Positions 8,845 to 19,229 of a DNA stretch of 64,000 nucleotides are shown in pieces; the stretch's first letter is position 1; each line of letters starts with the position of its first letter. The notes beneath the pieces were generated by a model. That model had not been told where the DNA came from and made no database searches. It saw only the letters and a list, made by a program, of their open reading frames with translations. A program made the translations under genes and the position numbers. This stretch comes from Tenggerimyces flavus (GTDB lineage Bacteria; Actinomycetota; Actinomycetes; Propionibacteriales; Actinopolymorphaceae), in contig NZ_JAFBCM010000001.1 in the NCBI RefSeq assembly GCF_016907715.1, forward strand, positions 2,790,001 through 2,854,000, given 5' to 3'.

Positions 8845-10422
8845 ATGACGGCTTCCACGACGCAGCCGCAGGCGGGCGAGTCCCGCCTCACGCCCGAGCG
8901 GATCGCGGCTCTCACCGGACGCGTCTTCGCCACGTCGGGCAAGACGATCACGAGCATCGCGCCCGCGACGGGTGAGCCGCTCGCGCAGATCCCCGCGTCC
9001 ACCGAGGACGACGTCGCCGCGGCGTTCCAGCGCGCCCGCAAGGCCCAGGCCGACTGGGCTCAGGTGCCGTTGAAGGAACGCGTCGAGCTCCTGCTCCGGC
9101 TGCACGACCTCGTGCTCGACCGGCAGCAGGACATCCTCGACATCGTCCAGGCGGAGTCGGGCAAGGCGCGCAAGCACGCGTTCGAGGAGGTGTGCGACGT
9201 CGCCCTCACCGCCCGCTACTACGCGCGTACGGCGACGCAGCACCTGCTCCCGGCCGCACGAGCCGGCCTGTTCCCGATGCTCACCAGCACCACCGAGATC
9301 CGCCATCCCAAGGGCGTCGTCGGCTTCATCGTTCCCTGGAACTACCCACTGACGTTGGCGATCACCGATGCCCTGCCCGCGCTCGTCGCCGGCAACGCGG
9401 TCGTGCTCAAGCCCGATGTCAAGACCAACTTGTCAGCGCTCGTCGGCGCCGAACTCCTCGCCGACGCTGGCCTTCCGGCCGACCTCTGGCAGATCGTCGT
9501 CGGCGACGGCCCGACGATCGGCAGCGCGCTGATCGAGGAGGCCGACTTCGTCTGCTTCACCGGCTCGACCGCAGTCGGACGCCAGGTCGCCCAACGGTGC
9601 GGCGAACGGCTGATCGGCTGCACGCTCGAGCTCGGCGGTAAGAACGCGATGCTCGTCCTCGACGACGCCAACCTCGACGTCGCCGCCGAGGGCGCGGTCC
9701 GCGGCAGCTTCTCCAACTCCGGTCAGCTCTGCGAGTCGATGGAGCGCCTGTACGTCGCGGCGCCGATCTACGACGCCTTCGTCAAGCGGTTCGTCGAACG
9801 GGTCAACGCGATGCGGCTCGGCGCGACGTACGACTTCGAGCCCGACATGGGCTCGCTGATCAACGAACGGCAGCTCGAGACCACAACGCGACACGTCGAA
9901 GACGCGGTGGACAAGGGTGCGCGCCTCCTCGCCGGCGGCCGGCGACGCCCGGACCTCGGCCCGTACTTCTACGAGCCCACCGTGCTGGAAGGCGTCAAGC
10001 CCGGCATGCAGTGCTTCGCCGAGGAGACGTTCGGCCCGGTCGTCTCGATCTACAAGGTCGCCGACGACGAGGAGGCGATCGCGCGGGCGAACGACACCTC
10101 GTTCGGCCTGAACGCCGCGGTCTACAGCCGCGACACGGCCCGGGCCAGAGCGGTGGCGCAACGCCTGCGGTCCGGCACCGTCAACGTCAACGAGGCGTAC
10201 GCCGCGGCGTGGGGCAGCCTCGACGCACCGCTCGGCGGGTTCTCCGACTCCGGGCTCGGACGGCGGCACGGCGCCGAGGGTTTGCTCAAGTACACCGAGG
10301 CGCAGACGATCGCGGTCCAGCGCGGCATCCGGGTCGCGCCGCCGGCCGGCGTCCCGTACCCGTTGTTCGCGCGCGGCATGACCGTCGCGCTGCGGGTGCT
10401 GCGCAAGACCGGTCGCCGATGA
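8845..10422 (+). CDS. gabD2: succinate-semialdehyde dehydrogenase (NADP+), GabD2 type
   Basis: 525 aa, aldehyde dehydrogenase superfamily. It oxidises succinate semialdehyde to succinate with NAD(P)+ in the cytosol, linking GABA or 2-oxoglutarate breakdown to the TCA cycle. Seen are the cofactor region FIVPWNYPL, the glutamate base in LELGGKN (E262), and the nucleophile in SGQLCESMERLYV (C296). The C terminus (SGTVNVNEAYAAAWGSL, GRRHGAEGLLKYTEAQTIA) is characteristic of the mycobacterial GabD2 subgroup. Its stop codon overlaps the start of the GMC oxidoreductase gene (ATGA), so the two are translationally coupled. Substrate assignment is by subgroup resemblance. A broader semialdehyde range is possible. 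Confidence 0.88.
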   Translation: MTASTTQPQAGESRLTPERIAALTGRVFATSGKTITSIAPATGEPLAQIPASTEDDVAAAFQRARKAQADWAQVPLKERVELLLRLHDLVLDRQQDILDIVQAESGKARKHAFEEVCDVALTARYYARTATQHLLPAARAGLFPMLTSTTEIRHPKGVVGFIVPWNYPLTLAITDALPALVAGNAVVLKPDVKTNLSALVGAELLADAGLPADLWQIVVGDGPTIGSALIEEADFVCFTGSTAVGRQVAQRCGERLIGCTLELGGKNAMLVLDDANLDVAAEGAVRGSFSNSGQLCESMERLYVAAPIYDAFVKRFVERVNAMRLGATYDFEPDMGSLINERQLETTTRHVEDAVDKGARLLAGGRRRPDLGPYFYEPTVLEGVKPGMQCFAEETFGPVVSIYKVADDEEAIARANDTSFGLNAAVYSRDTARARAVAQRLRSGTVNVNEAYAAAWGSLDAPLGGFSDSGLGRRHGAEGLLKYTEAQTIAVQRGIRVAPPAGVPYPLFARGMTVALRVLRKTGRR

Positions 10423-12110
10423 GCGCGGACTACCTCGGCGTAGCACGAGACTACGACGTTCTCGTTGTCGGATCGGGCTTCGGCGGGAGCGTCACGGCGC
10501 TGCGGCTGAGCGAGAAGGGTTACCGCGTCGGCGTGCTCGAGGCCGGTGACCGGTACGACGAGAACAACCTGCCGAAGACGTCGTGGGAGAAGGACAAGTT
10601 CCTGTTCGCGCCGCGGCTCGGTTGGTACGGCATCCAGCGGATCACCTTGCTGCACGACGTTCTGGTGCTTTCCGGCGCCGGCGTCGGCGGTGGGTCGTTG
10701 GTGTACGCGAACACGCTGTACGAGCCGAAAGCCCCGTTCTACGACGACCCGCAGTGGCGCGACATCGCCGACTGGCGGACGGAGCTGGCGCCGTACTACG
10801 ACCAGGCGAGCCGGATGCTCGGCGTCACTGTCAACCCGACCATGACGCCGTCCGATCTCGCGATGCGCAAGGTCGCCGACGAGATGGGTGTCGGGCACAC
10901 GTTCCAGCTCACGCCCGTCGGGGTGTTCTTCGGCGAGTCCGGGACGAAGCCGGGGCAGGAGGTCGACGACCCGTTCTTCGGCGGTGCGGGTCCGAAACGC
11001 CGTGCCTGCTTGGAATGTGGCGAGTGCATGACCGGGTGCCGGCACCATGCCAAGAACGACTTGACGAAGAACTACCTGTATCTCGCCGAGCGCGCCGGTG
11101 CCGTCGTTCATCCGCTGACGACCGCCGTCGCCGTCCGCCCGGTGGCGCGGGGCGGGTACGCGGTCGACACCGAGCGCACCTCGCCGAGGCACGGCAGGGG
11201 CAAGCAGACGTTCACCGCACAGCAGGTGGTCTTCTCGGGTGGCGCGTTGGGAACGCAACGGTTGCTGCACCGGATGGCCAACGACGGTTGGCTTCCTCGG
11301 CTGTCGTCCCGGCTCGGGGATCTGACGAGGACCAACTCCGAGGCGATCCTCGGCGCGATCAGCCAGCAGCGGGGGACCGACTACTCGCAGGGCGTCGCGA
11401 TCACCTCGTCGTTCCATCCCGACGAGTACACGCACGTCGAGCCGGTGCGGTACGGCAAGGGCAGCAACGCGATGGGCCTGCTGCAGACCGTGATGACGGA
11501 CGGCGGCGGCCGTACTCCGCGGGTGCTGAAGTGGCTGGGCGCGGTGGCGAAGGATCCCGCGACGTTCGGCCGGCTGCTCAACCTGCGGCACTGGTCGGAG
11601 CGCACGGTGATCGCGCTGGTGATGCAGTCGCTGGACAACTCGCTGACCGTCCGCATGCGGCGCGGCCGGCTCACGTCACGGCAGGGGCACGGCGAGCCGA
11701 ACCCGGTCTGGATCCCGATCGCGAACGAGGTCGTCCGCCGGCTCGCGAAGCTCATCGACGGCACGCCGGGCGGGACTTGGGGGGAGATCGCCAACATCCC
11801 GTTGACGGCGCACATCATCGGCGGCTGCGTGATCGGCGCTTCTTCGTCGGAGGGCGTCGTGGATGCGTACCAACGCGTCTACGGGCATCCCGGCCTGCAC
11901 GTGGTCGACGGCTCGGCGGTGTCGGCGAACCTCGGCGTCAACCCGTCTTTGACGATCACCGCCCAAGCGGAGCGGGCGATGGCGTTCTGGCCGAACGCCG
12001 GTGAGGTCGATCCGCGGCCGGTGCTGGGATCGCCGTACGTCCGGGTCGACCCGATCGCACCCCGGTCACCTTCGGTGCCAGCCTCGGCCCCGGCGGCGTT
12101 GAGGGTTTAG
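10419..12110 (+). CDS. choD: GMC-family FAD oxidoreductase, cholesterol-oxidase-like
   Basis: 563 aa. It begins at an ATG overlapping the gabD2 stop by 4 nt. An FAD-binding Rossmann motif (VVGSGFGGSV) lies at residues 14-25. The GMC signature region (GAGVGGGSLVYANTL) follows, then a cysteine cluster CLECGECMTGCRHHAKND. The C terminus holds the conserved active-site stretch (HIIGGCVIG... LHVVDGSAV ... NPSLTI). There is no signal peptide. This architecture is that of M. tuberculosis ChoD, whose gene also sits next to guaB3. ChoD-type proteins are called cholesterol oxidases, but steroid activity has been doubtful for several, so another alcohol substrate is possible. The lipoprotein gene downstream is convergent and overlaps by 4 nt. 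Confidence 0.85.
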   Translation: MSADYLGVARDYDVLVVGSGFGGSVTALRLSEKGYRVGVLEAGDRYDENNLPKTSWEKDKFLFAPRLGWYGIQRITLLHDVLVLSGAGVGGGSLVYANTLYEPKAPFYDDPQWRDIADWRTELAPYYDQASRMLGVTVNPTMTPSDLAMRKVADEMGVGHTFQLTPVGVFFGESGTKPGQEVDDPFFGGAGPKRRACLECGECMTGCRHHAKNDLTKNYLYLAERAGAVVHPLTTAVAVRPVARGGYAVDTERTSPRHGRGKQTFTAQQVVFSGGALGTQRLLHRMANDGWLPRLSSRLGDLTRTNSEAILGAISQQRGTDYSQGVAITSSFHPDEYTHVEPVRYGKGSNAMGLLQTVMTDGGGRTPRVLKWLGAVAKDPATFGRLLNLRHWSERTVIALVMQSLDNSLTVRMRRGRLTSRQGHGEPNPVWIPIANEVVRRLAKLIDGTPGGTWGEIANIPLTAHIIGGCVIGASSSEGVVDAYQRVYGHPGLHVVDGSAVSANLGVNPSLTITAQAERAMAFWPNAGEVDPRPVLGSPYVRVDPIAPRSPSVPASAPAALRV

Positions 12111-12679
12111 GCGGTGCAGGCTCCAGCCTCGGTGTTCGTCTTGTGCTGCAGGGCGAACGCGGAGCCGAGGATCTGGTTCATCACGTCGAAGACCGGCTTC
12201 CAGGTCGACGCGGCGTCGCCGAGGCTCTGGTAGCGGATGGTCTGGTCGCCGACGATCAACGTGAGATAGATCTCATCGGCGATCGGCGGCGTCTTGCTCG
12301 GCTTGCCGCCCGGGGCCGCAACCGTGCCCATGGCCTGCATCGCGGTGTTGAGCTTCTCGAACGTCTTCGCTTCCACCGTGCAGGTGAGCGGCTTGTTGCC
12401 GCGGCTGACGAGCGTGGCCGTACCGTCGGCCTTCACCGTGAGATTGTCGTTGAACCCGGCGAATCCGCCAGTGCGCCTGAGGATCAGAGGCATGGACATC
12501 GTGATGTCACCCGCCGTCGAGGTCGGAGCCGGCGTCGAGGTCGGCTCGGTCGTCGGTGTGGTCGTGGGACCCTGTGCGTTCGGATCGTAGCGCTCCGCGC
12601 CGCACCCAGCGACAGTGAAGACGAGGGCGATCGAACAGGCGGCAACGACAATGTTTCGCCAGCGAGCGGTGGCCATCAT
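12107..12679 (-). CDS. putative lipoprotein
   Basis: 190 aa with a type II signal peptide: a basic start, a hydrophobic core, and the lipobox VAGC placing the lipidated cysteine near residue 26. A Thr/Pro-rich spacer (about residues 35-58) follows, as in exported lipoproteins that cross the wall. The globular part (residues 60-190) has a pattern of short strands (NLTVKADGTATLVSRG, IYLTLIVGDQTIRYQSL) and two late cysteines. No family was recognised with confidence. It overlaps the convergent choD-like gene by 4 nt. A role outside the membrane is certain in outline. Its ligand or partner is unknown. Confidence 0.75.
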   Translation of the reverse strand: MMATARWRNIVVAACSIALVFTVAGCGAERYDPNAQGPTTTPTTEPTSTPAPTSTAGDITMSMPLILRRTGGFAGFNDNLTVKADGTATLVSRGNKPLTCTVEAKTFEKLNTAMQAMGTVAAPGGKPSKTPPIADEIYLTLIVGDQTIRYQSLGDAASTWKPVFDVMNQILGSAFALQHKTNTEAGACTA

Positions 12680-12883
12680 GAGGGTGCGACGTCCTTCTTC
12701 GGGTTCCGGTTCCGCCGAATCCTGGCAGATCTACCGAGACATGGCCGAAAGCCGGCGGAACCCGGCCCCCGCAGGCGAGGAGCCGGGTCCCGACACGCGC
12801 GCAGAGGGCCGCGAGGCCGCGAGCGGTCGCCTCCGCACGGACGGCGGGCGTAGGCCCGATCAAGCCAGCACCGCCCCGTCGCT
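12680..12883. other. gap without recognised features
   Basis: Between the lipoprotein start and the next small gene. Open frames on the plus strand here lack a start signal and any family resemblance. No hairpin, promoter or repeat stood out. Confidence 0.4.
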
Positions 12884-13057
12884 TCACCAACGAGTCAGCG
12901 CGGGGGCAGTTACGGCAGGTTGCGGGGAGTTCACTTTTCTGGATCTTTTCGCGCGGGCATCGAGCACATCCCACACCGCAGGGACAACAGCGAGCGCTGC
13001 GAGGACGGGGATGCCCACGACCGCGAAGATCACTGCGAGGACATCGAAAGCGTTCAT
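12884..13057 (-). CDS. possible small membrane protein
   Basis: 57 aa from the ATG at 13057. Residues 4-27 (FDVLAVIFAVVGIPVLAALA) form one strong transmembrane helix, followed by a positively charged stretch (DARAKRSRKV) that would stay inside. Third codon positions are GC-rich as in real genes. The ribosome-binding site is weak. An extended frame to 13093 adds 12 polar residues of doubtful value. Short single-helix proteins of this kind are common in actinobacteria and often unannotated. No function can be proposed. Confidence 0.45.
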   Translation of the reverse strand: MNAFDVLAVIFAVVGIPVLAALAVVPAVWDVLDARAKRSRKVNSPQPAVTAPALTRW

Positions 13058-13146
13058 GCTTCGAGAATCGCTCGCCGGGGACTCGTCCGGCATCGATCGC
13101 GAGGCTCGACTCGTTCATCCCCGCGACCTACGGGATTCCCCTGAGG

Positions 13147-13539
13147 TCAACCCCCGATGGAGCAGGCCGGCAGGTCCGGCGTGTTCACGACTTCCTTGCT
13201 GCCGACCTTGATCGACAGCGAGCCGGTGCAGTCGTTCACCGACAGCCGGCCGTCGAACGTGGCCTGCACCGCTTCGCTCTTCGTGGTCTTGCCCGTGCAC
13301 GACACGGTGCCGGCCAGCACGTCGTTGCCGTCCACCGCGGAGAGGTCGGTCTCGCACTTGGGTGTGCCGTCGAGGGTGTGCCCGACCTGCTCGAGCACCG
13401 GCCCGATGGACTCGGCGATCGCGCGGGCAGCCGCCTCGGAGGTGACATCCTCCGCTGCCTGCTGCACAGCGCTACAACCGGTCGCGGCGAGGAACGCCAA
13501 CCCGGCAAGGGCGATCGCGGAGGTACGCAGGAAAGACAC
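13147..13539 (-). CDS. DUF4333-like lipoprotein
   Basis: 130 aa. The signal peptide ends in the lipobox AATGC, so the mature lipoprotein starts at about Cys22. An amphipathic region (QQAAEDVTSEAAARAIAESI) is followed by a small domain with three spaced cysteines (CETDL, VSCTG, NDCTG) and a final one near the end. The CxTDL...V.C arrangement resembles DUF4333 secreted proteins of actinobacteria, whose function is unknown. It is divergent from guaA across a gap containing an AACCTAT-loop hairpin. Confidence 0.75.
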   Translation of the reverse strand: MSFLRTSAIALAGLAFLAATGCSAVQQAAEDVTSEAAARAIAESIGPVLEQVGHTLDGTPKCETDLSAVDGNDVLAGTVSCTGKTTKSEAVQATFDGRLSVNDCTGSLSIKVGSKEVVNTPDLPACSIGG

Positions 13540-13601
13540 GGCGGCAGTCTAACCAGCTGAGGTGCTCACGGCCGGTCCGCCTCCAGCCGGCGCTGTCTGG
13601 T

Positions 13602-13654
13602 TGGGTCGGGGGCACCCTCGTCCGAACCTATGGGACCAGGGTGCCCCCGACCCA
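13602..13654. repeat. AACCTAT-loop hairpin, copy 3
   Basis: Arms TGGGTCGGGGGCACCCTCG.../...CAGGGTGCCCCCGACCCA close on GAACCTATG. It is the inverse orientation of the copies at 4318 and 4425. It sits between divergent genes, so a terminator role does not fit this copy. Confidence 0.8.
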
Positions 13655-13713
13655 GCTGACCAGGTGGCAGGTGCGCGCGGATCGCCCGAGGAGGTCGGCG
13701 GAGCGGCGGTCGA

Positions 13714-13719
13714 TAGACT
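13714..13719 (+). promoter_or_regulatory. candidate -10 box for leaderless guaA mRNA
   Basis: TAGACT ends exactly 7 nt before the GTG start of guaA, and no ribosome-binding site is present. This supports the GTG at 13727 as the true start. Confidence 0.5.
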
Positions 13720-13726
13720 GACCAAG

Positions 13727-15292
13727 GTGACGGATCACGATCTTGTACTCGTTGTCGACTTCGGCGCCCAGTACGCACAGCTCATCGCCCGGCGAGTGCG
13801 CGAGGCGCGCGTCTACTCCGAGATCGTGCCGCACACGATGCCGGTCGAGCAGATCCTCGCCAAGCGCCCCAAGGCCGTGATCCTGTCCGGCGGTCCGCAG
13901 TCGGTCTACGCCGAGGGTGCGCCGCAGATCGACCGGTCGCTGTTCGAGGCTGGCGTTCCCACGTTCGGCATCTGCTACGGCTTCATGGCGATGGCCCAGG
14001 CCCTCGGCGGGAACGTCGCGCTGACCGGCAACTCCGAGTTCGGCCGCACCACCGTGACCGTCAAGGACAACGGTAAGCTGCTCGCCGGGCTTCCGACCAA
14101 CCACACCGTCTGGATGAGCCACGGCGACGAGGTGATCGGCGCCCCCGAGGGCTTCGACGTCCTCGCCTCCAGCCCGCGCGCCACGGTCGCCGCGTTCGAG
14201 AACGTCGACAGCAAGCTCGCCGGCGTGCAATGGCACCCCGAGGTACTGCACACCGAGCACGGGCAGAAGGTGCTGGAGCACTTCCTGTACGACCTCGCCG
14301 GCTGCCGCCCGACCTGGACGATGGTCAACATCGTCGACGAGGCGGTGCACGACATCCAGGCGAAGATCGGCGGCAAGCGGGTCGTCTGCGCCCTGTCCGG
14401 CGGCGTCGACTCCGCGGTCGCCGGCGCCCTGGTCCAGCGCGCGGTCGGCAACCAGCTCACCTGTGTCTTCGTCGACGGCGGACTCCTCCGCAAGGGCGAG
14501 GCCGAGCAGGTCGAACGCGACTTCGTCGCCGCGATGGGCGTCGAGCTCGTCGTCGTCGACGCCGTCGACCAGTTCCTCGACGCGCTCAAGGGGGTCGAGG
14601 ATCCCGAGCAGAAGCGGAAGATCATCGGCCGCGAGTTCATCCGGACGTTCGAGCAGGCCGCCCGTGAGATCGTCGAGAAGGCCGGCGCCGACGGCGAGGC
14701 CGTCGAGTTCCTCGTCCAGGGCACGCTCTACCCCGACGTCGTCGAGTCCGGCGGCGGCGAGGGCGCCGCTGTGATCAAGTCGCACCACAACGTGGGTGGG
14801 CTTCCCGACGACTTGCAGTTCGCGCTCGTCGAGCCGCTGCGGTGGCTGTTCAAGGACGAGGTCCGACGGGTGGGCGAGCAGCTCGGCCTGCCGCCGGAGA
14901 TGGTCTGGCGGCACCCGTTCCCCGGCCCCGGCCTGGCGATCCGCATCGTCGGCGAGGTCAACCGCGACAACCTCGACATCCTCCGCGAGGCCGACGCGAT
15001 CGCCCGCGAGGAGGTCACGGCCGCCGGTCTGGACAGCGAGATCTGGCAGTTCCCGGTCGTGCTGCTGGCCGGTGTCCGTTCCGTCGGCGTCCAGGGCGAC
15101 GGACGAACGTACGGTCACCCGATCGTGCTCCGCCCGGTGACGAGCGAGGACGCGATGACCGCCGACTGGGGACGGCTGCCGTACGACTTGCTCGAACGCA
15201 TCTCGACGCGCATCACCAACGAGGTCCGCCAGATCAACCGGGTCGTGGTCGACGTGACCAGCAAGCCGCCGGGCACGATCGAATGGGAGTAA
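13727..15292 (+). CDS. guaA: GMP synthase (glutamine-hydrolysing)
   Basis: 521 aa. It converts XMP, ATP and glutamine to GMP, the last step of guanine nucleotide synthesis. The N-terminal class I glutamine amidotransferase has its nucleophile in GICYG (Cys83) and the WHPE motif near residue 170. The ATP-pyrophosphatase domain starts with the P-loop LSGGVDSAV near residue 225. The C-terminal dimerisation domain ends [11 protein letters not shown], as is standard. The frame is open further upstream to 13562, but the GTG at 13727 ([16 protein letters not shown]) matches the family N terminus and has a -10 box 7 nt away. Together with guaB it completes IMP to GMP. Confidence 0.97.
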   Translation: MTDHDLVLVVDFGAQYAQLIARRVREARVYSEIVPHTMPVEQILAKRPKAVILSGGPQSVYAEGAPQIDRSLFEAGVPTFGICYGFMAMAQALGGNVALTGNSEFGRTTVTVKDNGKLLAGLPTNHTVWMSHGDEVIGAPEGFDVLASSPRATVAAFENVDSKLAGVQWHPEVLHTEHGQKVLEHFLYDLAGCRPTWTMVNIVDEAVHDIQAKIGGKRVVCALSGGVDSAVAGALVQRAVGNQLTCVFVDGGLLRKGEAEQVERDFVAAMGVELVVVDAVDQFLDALKGVEDPEQKRKIIGREFIRTFEQAAREIVEKAGADGEAVEFLVQGTLYPDVVESGGGEGAAVIKSHHNVGGLPDDLQFALVEPLRWLFKDEVRRVGEQLGLPPEMVWRHPFPGPGLAIRIVGEVNRDNLDILREADAIAREEVTAAGLDSEIWQFPVVLLAGVRSVGVQGDGRTYGHPIVLRPVTSEDAMTADWGRLPYDLLERISTRITNEVRQINRVVVDVTSKPPGTIEWE

Positions 15293-15321
15293 ATCCCGTA
15301 CACCAGCCGGTTTGTCCCGGT

Positions 15322-15327
15322 TAGCAT
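15322..15327 (+). promoter_or_regulatory. candidate -10 box for leaderless LAL-regulator mRNA
   Basis: TAGCAT ends 7 nt before the ATG at 15335, with no ribosome-binding site. The arrangement is the same as for guaA. Confidence 0.45.
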
Positions 15328-15334
15328 CGACCGT

Positions 15335-18214
15335 ATGGGCCGCGGCGGGGGTCTCGTGGGACGGGGTACGCACCTTGCTGCCCTCGACCTGCTGCTGGCC
15401 GGCGTCACCACTCAGGAACGGCTCCGCGTCGTCGAGATCGTTGGCGAGCCGGGCATCGGCAAGTCCCGGCTGCTCGCCGAGCTTCGCAGCCGCGCCCACG
15501 AGGCGGGCCTCACGGTCGTCGCCGGCAGGGCGGGGGAGTACGAGCACCGCCAGCCGTTCCGCCCGTTCGTCGAAGCGCTCGACGACCAGCTCGGCCGGCT
15601 GGCCGCGTACCAGGGCAACGCGATCGAGCACGCCGTCGTCGCCCGTGGCGCGCTCGTGTTCCCGGCGCTGGCCGATCTCATCGCCGACGACCCGCCCGAG
15701 ACCGTCGAGGTCGAGCGCTACCTCGTGCACCGGGCCGCCGTCCAGCTGATCGCGCGGCTCGCGGAGAAGGGGCTGGTGCTCGTTCTCGACGACCTGCACT
15801 GGGCCGACGACGCCACGGTCGAGCTGCTCGCCCACCTGCTCCGGCACACCCCGCGGGCGCCGATCGTGCTCGCCATCGCGTACCGGCCGCGGCAGGCGCC
15901 GGCCGCCCTGCTGTCCGCGATCTCGCGGGCTGCCGAGGAGGGGCTGGTCGAGCGGCACGAGCTCGTCCCGCTCACCAGCGAGGAAGCGGGCGAGCTCGTC
16001 GGGCCGGACGTCTCGCCGGCCCGCGCGCGGAGCCTGTACGAGGCGAGTGGCGGAAACCCGTTCTACCTCGACGCGTTGCTGCGTTCGGGCATCCAACTCA
16101 CCAACGAGGCAAGGGGAGGGCTCGTCGGTGAGGTGCCCGCCACGCTCGAGGCGGCACTGCGTTCGGAGCTCGCCAGCGCCACCCAGGACGCCCAGCTCGT
16201 CGCCCAGGCCGCCGCCGCGGTGGGCGACCCGTTCGAGATCGACATCGTCGCCGAGGCGGCCGAGCTGCCCGACTCCGACGTACTCGGCTACCTCGACGAA
16301 CTACGCGCGATGGACCTGGTCCGGCCGACGGACGGCCCACGCAGGATGCAGTTCCGGCATCCGCTCGTTCGCCACGTCACCTACCACTCCGCGCCGGCGG
16401 TGTTCCGGGTCGCCGCGCACGCGCGGATCGCCAAGGCGCTCGAACGGCAGGGTGCGCCGGCCACCGCGCGAGCCCACCACGTCGAACGATCCGCCGAGCC
16501 CGGCGACGAGCACGGCGTCGACGTCCTCGTCGAAGCCGCGCGCGAGAACATGGCGAAGGCCCCGTCCGCCGCCGCCCACTGGTACGGAGCGGCGCTCGAA
16601 CGACTCTCCGCCGACCCGGGCCAGGATCGGCGCCGCGCCGAGCTCACCCTCGCGCAGGCCCGGGCGTACGCGATCGCCGGCGACATGCGTACCGCCCGCG
16701 ACATCGCCGACGAGCTGCTCGACCGGTTGCCGTTGCGCGCCAGCCCCGAACGCCTGCAGGCCGTCGAGCTCCTCTCGCTGGTCGCCCGCATGCTCGCCAG
16801 ACCGCAGCAGGCGCGCGAACTGATCCGGCGCGAGCTCGCCCACGTCCAGGAAGTCGACTCGCTCGATCTCGCGGTCCTCAAGCTCGAGCTCGGCGCGGCC
16901 GAGATCCTGTGCGCCAACAACGTCGACGCGGCACGCATCGCCGCCACCGAGGCGCTTCAGATCGCCCGCTGGCATGGCGATCGCGTCATCGAAGCGACCG
17001 CGGCGGGCATCCTGTCGATCTGTGGCTCCGTCGCGAGGCGCTTCGACGAGGCCCGCGAGTGGTACGAGACGGCGGCCGCACTCGTCGACGGGTTGTACGA
17101 CGCGGAGCTCGCGCGCCGCCCCGACGCCCTCGACTGGGTCGCGATGTCGGCGATGTCGTTGGACCGCTTCGAGGACTGCCTGCGCTACTCCGGCCGCGAG
17201 CTCGCGATCGCCCAGTCCAGTGGGCAAGGCTGGGTCCTCACGTACCTCCTCAACAGCCGAACGGTCGCGCTGCGGATACTCGGCCGGATCGACGAGGCCG
17301 AGGCCGCCGCGGAGGCGGCGATGGAAGCCGCTGCGTTGTCGCCGAGCGACGGGATGCGGTCGACCGTCCTCACCCAACTGTGCTGGATCGCCCACTGGCA
17401 TGGGGATCTGCCGCTCGCGATCGACCTGGGACGTCGTTCGGTCGAGGAGGCCGCGCTTGTCGGCGACCACCTGAGCCGGCCGGAGGCGATCGTCGCGTAC
17501 ACCGCCGCGCGCTTCGCGTCCGGCGACTACAGCTCGGCCGAGGAGCTGATCGCCGCGCTGGACCTGGACGGTGCGCCGACGCTCGACCCGTTCACCCAGG
17601 CGATCTCGTACGAGATGCTCACGGCCGCGGAGGTGGGTCGCGGGCGGTTGGCCGAGGCGGACCGCTGGGCGACGCGCGCCGACAGCGTCGCGCATCCCGC
17701 GTTGCCGCGCCGGAGCGGGCACGCCGCGCGGGCGCGGGCACGGGTGCTGATCGCGTCGGGCGACTTCGTTCGTGGTGCCGAACTCGCTTCCGTGGCTGCG
17801 GATTCGTACGCTCGGGCTGGCGCTCGGTACGACCTCGGGCGGGCGTGCCTGCTGGGAGCGCAAGCCCACCTTGCCGCCGGCGCGACCGATCGCGCGGTCC
17901 CGTTGCTGCAACGGGTGGTCGAGCTCGCGATCGCTTGTGGGGCTAGGCAGCTGCACGACGAAGCGATCGTCGAGCAGCGCCGCATCGGTGCCCGCGGTGG
18001 GCGGCGTCCCGCTCCCGGCGGGATGGCGGAGCTGACGCGCCGCGAACGTCAGATCGCCGAGCTCGCCGCGATCGGCCTTGCCAGTAAGGAGATCGCGGCT
18101 CAGCTCGTGATCAGCGAACGTACCGTCGAGGCGCACCTGTCGCACGTCTATGCCAAGCTCGGTGTGCCGTCCCGCGCCGCTCTCGCCGCTGTCTGGCCGG
18201 ATCGTTCTTCTTGA
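15335..18214 (+). CDS. LAL-type LuxR-family transcriptional regulator with ATPase domain
   Basis: 959 aa. An N-terminal AAA/STAND-like ATPase has Walker A GEPGIGKS (about residues 38-45) and Walker [14 protein letters not shown] long alpha-helical, TPR-like middle (about 400-880) and a C-terminal LuxR helix-turn-helix ([20 protein letters not shown], then [18 protein letters not shown]) complete the large ATP-binding LuxR (LAL) architecture. Family members activate carbon-use or secondary-metabolite genes when ATP and an inducer bind. No pathway cluster is next to it, so the target is unknown. The start is fixed by [14 protein letters not shown], the usual beginning of these ATPase domains, and by the promoter spacing. 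Confidence 0.92.
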   Translation: MGRGGGLVGRGTHLAALDLLLAGVTTQERLRVVEIVGEPGIGKSRLLAELRSRAHEAGLTVVAGRAGEYEHRQPFRPFVEALDDQLGRLAAYQGNAIEHAVVARGALVFPALADLIADDPPETVEVERYLVHRAAVQLIARLAEKGLVLVLDDLHWADDATVELLAHLLRHTPRAPIVLAIAYRPRQAPAALLSAISRAAEEGLVERHELVPLTSEEAGELVGPDVSPARARSLYEASGGNPFYLDALLRSGIQLTNEARGGLVGEVPATLEAALRSELASATQDAQLVAQAAAAVGDPFEIDIVAEAAELPDSDVLGYLDELRAMDLVRPTDGPRRMQFRHPLVRHVTYHSAPAVFRVAAHARIAKALERQGAPATARAHHVERSAEPGDEHGVDVLVEAARENMAKAPSAAAHWYGAALERLSADPGQDRRRAELTLAQARAYAIAGDMRTARDIADELLDRLPLRASPERLQAVELLSLVARMLARPQQARELIRRELAHVQEVDSLDLAVLKLELGAAEILCANNVDAARIAATEALQIARWHGDRVIEATAAGILSICGSVARRFDEAREWYETAAALVDGLYDAELARRPDALDWVAMSAMSLDRFEDCLRYSGRELAIAQSSGQGWVLTYLLNSRTVALRILGRIDEAEAAAEAAMEAAALSPSDGMRSTVLTQLCWIAHWHGDLPLAIDLGRRSVEEAALVGDHLSRPEAIVAYTAARFASGDYSSAEELIAALDLDGAPTLDPFTQAISYEMLTAAEVGRGRLAEADRWATRADSVAHPALPRRSGHAARARARVLIASGDFVRGAELASVAADSYARAGARYDLGRACLLGAQAHLAAGATDRAVPLLQRVVELAIACGARQLHDEAIVEQRRIGARGGRRPAPGGMAELTRRERQIAELAAIGLASKEIAAQLVISERTVEAHLSHVYAKLGVPSRAALAAVWPDRSS

Positions 18215-18326
18215 TCGTGTGATTTGTCATGGGTCGGGGCACTTCGGCGAGTATGGCGGGAACACGCCGCGTGGTCTCGTGCTGGTCCAGCGCGCTATTC
18301 GGCCGGCACTGGGGTAGGAATCGGCT

Positions 18327-19229
18327 ATGTCACAACGGCGCAAGATCGCGGTCATCTACAACGAGCGCTCTGGCCAGCAGGGTCAGCCGGTGAGCGCTCA
18401 GCTCAAGGACCTGCTGACCGCGCAGGGGGTCGAGTTCGAGCTGTACGAGTTCGACCCTGGGCGGGTGGGGGCTCTGGTGCTCGGCGTTCTCGACTCCTCG
18501 CCCGACGCCGTGCTGGCCGCTGGTGGGGACGGGACGGCGACGTCGGTGGCACAGCAGCTGGTCGGTACGTCGGTGCCGCTTGGGGTGCTGCCGACGGGGA
18601 CGATGAACGTGCTGGCGCGGGATCTCGGCGTTCCGGCGCGGCTCGACGAGGCGGTGGCGGCCGTTCTCTCGGCGCCGACGCATGAGATCGACGTGGCGCG
18701 GGTGAACGACCGATTGTTCTTGTGCAGCACGGTTTTGGCCGTCCTCCCGCACCTCGGGCGGATCCGCGAGCGCGCGCGTTCGGCGCCGGGACCTCGGGTG
18801 GTGCAGCTGGTGGCTCGTACGTTCCAGACGCTCCGTACCTATCCGCGGATGCGGCTCACGATGGACGTCGACGGCACTCCGCACTCCGTACGGACGCGGG
18901 CCGTGGTGGTCTCGAACAACCCGCTCGCCGAGGGGCCGGCGCCGATGCCGGGTCGCGGGCGGCTCGACACCGGGAAGCTCGCCGTGTACGTGGCGCGCGA
19001 CCGGACTCGGTGGGATCTCGCGGGCATCGCGACGAAGGTGATGATGGGCAGCTGGAAGCAGGCGAAGCGGCTGCGCACGTACGGGGGTGAATCCGTACGA
19101 ATCGACTTCGACGGACTGGGCATGATGAGCGTCATGACCGACGGCGAGGTGATTCAGTTGACATTGCCGCTCCAGTTCGAGCTGTCGCCGCGAGCGCTGT
19201 CGGTGTTGATGCCTGGGGCGGCTTCATGA
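18327..19229 (+). CDS. diacylglycerol-kinase-family lipid kinase
   Basis: 300 aa. An N-terminal DAGK catalytic domain has the nucleotide motif GGDGTATSVAQQL (about residues 66-78) and the following PTGTMNVLARDLGVP, which defines the family (YegS/BmrU/LCB5-like). The enzyme phosphorylates a lipid alcohol such as diacylglycerol or a related glycolipid precursor at the cytoplasmic face of the membrane. AGGA lies 9 nt before the ATG. The next gene begins within its stop codon (ATGA overlap), so it is co-translated with the metallophosphoesterase. The exact lipid substrate is not readable from sequence. Confidence 0.9.
   Translation: MSQRRKIAVIYNERSGQQGQPVSAQLKDLLTAQGVEFELYEFDPGRVGALVLGVLDSSPDAVLAAGGDGTATSVAQQLVGTSVPLGVLPTGTMNVLARDLGVPARLDEAVAAVLSAPTHEIDVARVNDRLFLCSTVLAVLPHLGRIRERARSAPGPRVVQLVARTFQTLRTYPRMRLTMDVDGTPHSVRTRAVVVSNNPLAEGPAPMPGRGRLDTGKLAVYVARDRTRWDLAGIATKVMMGSWKQAKRLRTYGGESVRIDFDGLGMMSVMTDGEVIQLTLPLQFELSPRALSVLMPGAAS

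Noticed and set aside
12143-12853. Plus-strand 236-codon frame over the lipoprotein and the gap at 12.7 kb
   Set aside because: Antisense to a lipoprotein with a clear lipobox. No domain recognised.
13628-16096. Very long minus-strand open frame (822 codons) opposite guaA and the LAL gene
   Set aside because: Arg/Asp/Val-rich antisense shadow typical of GC-rich genes. It has no family motif, and both plus-strand genes are certain.
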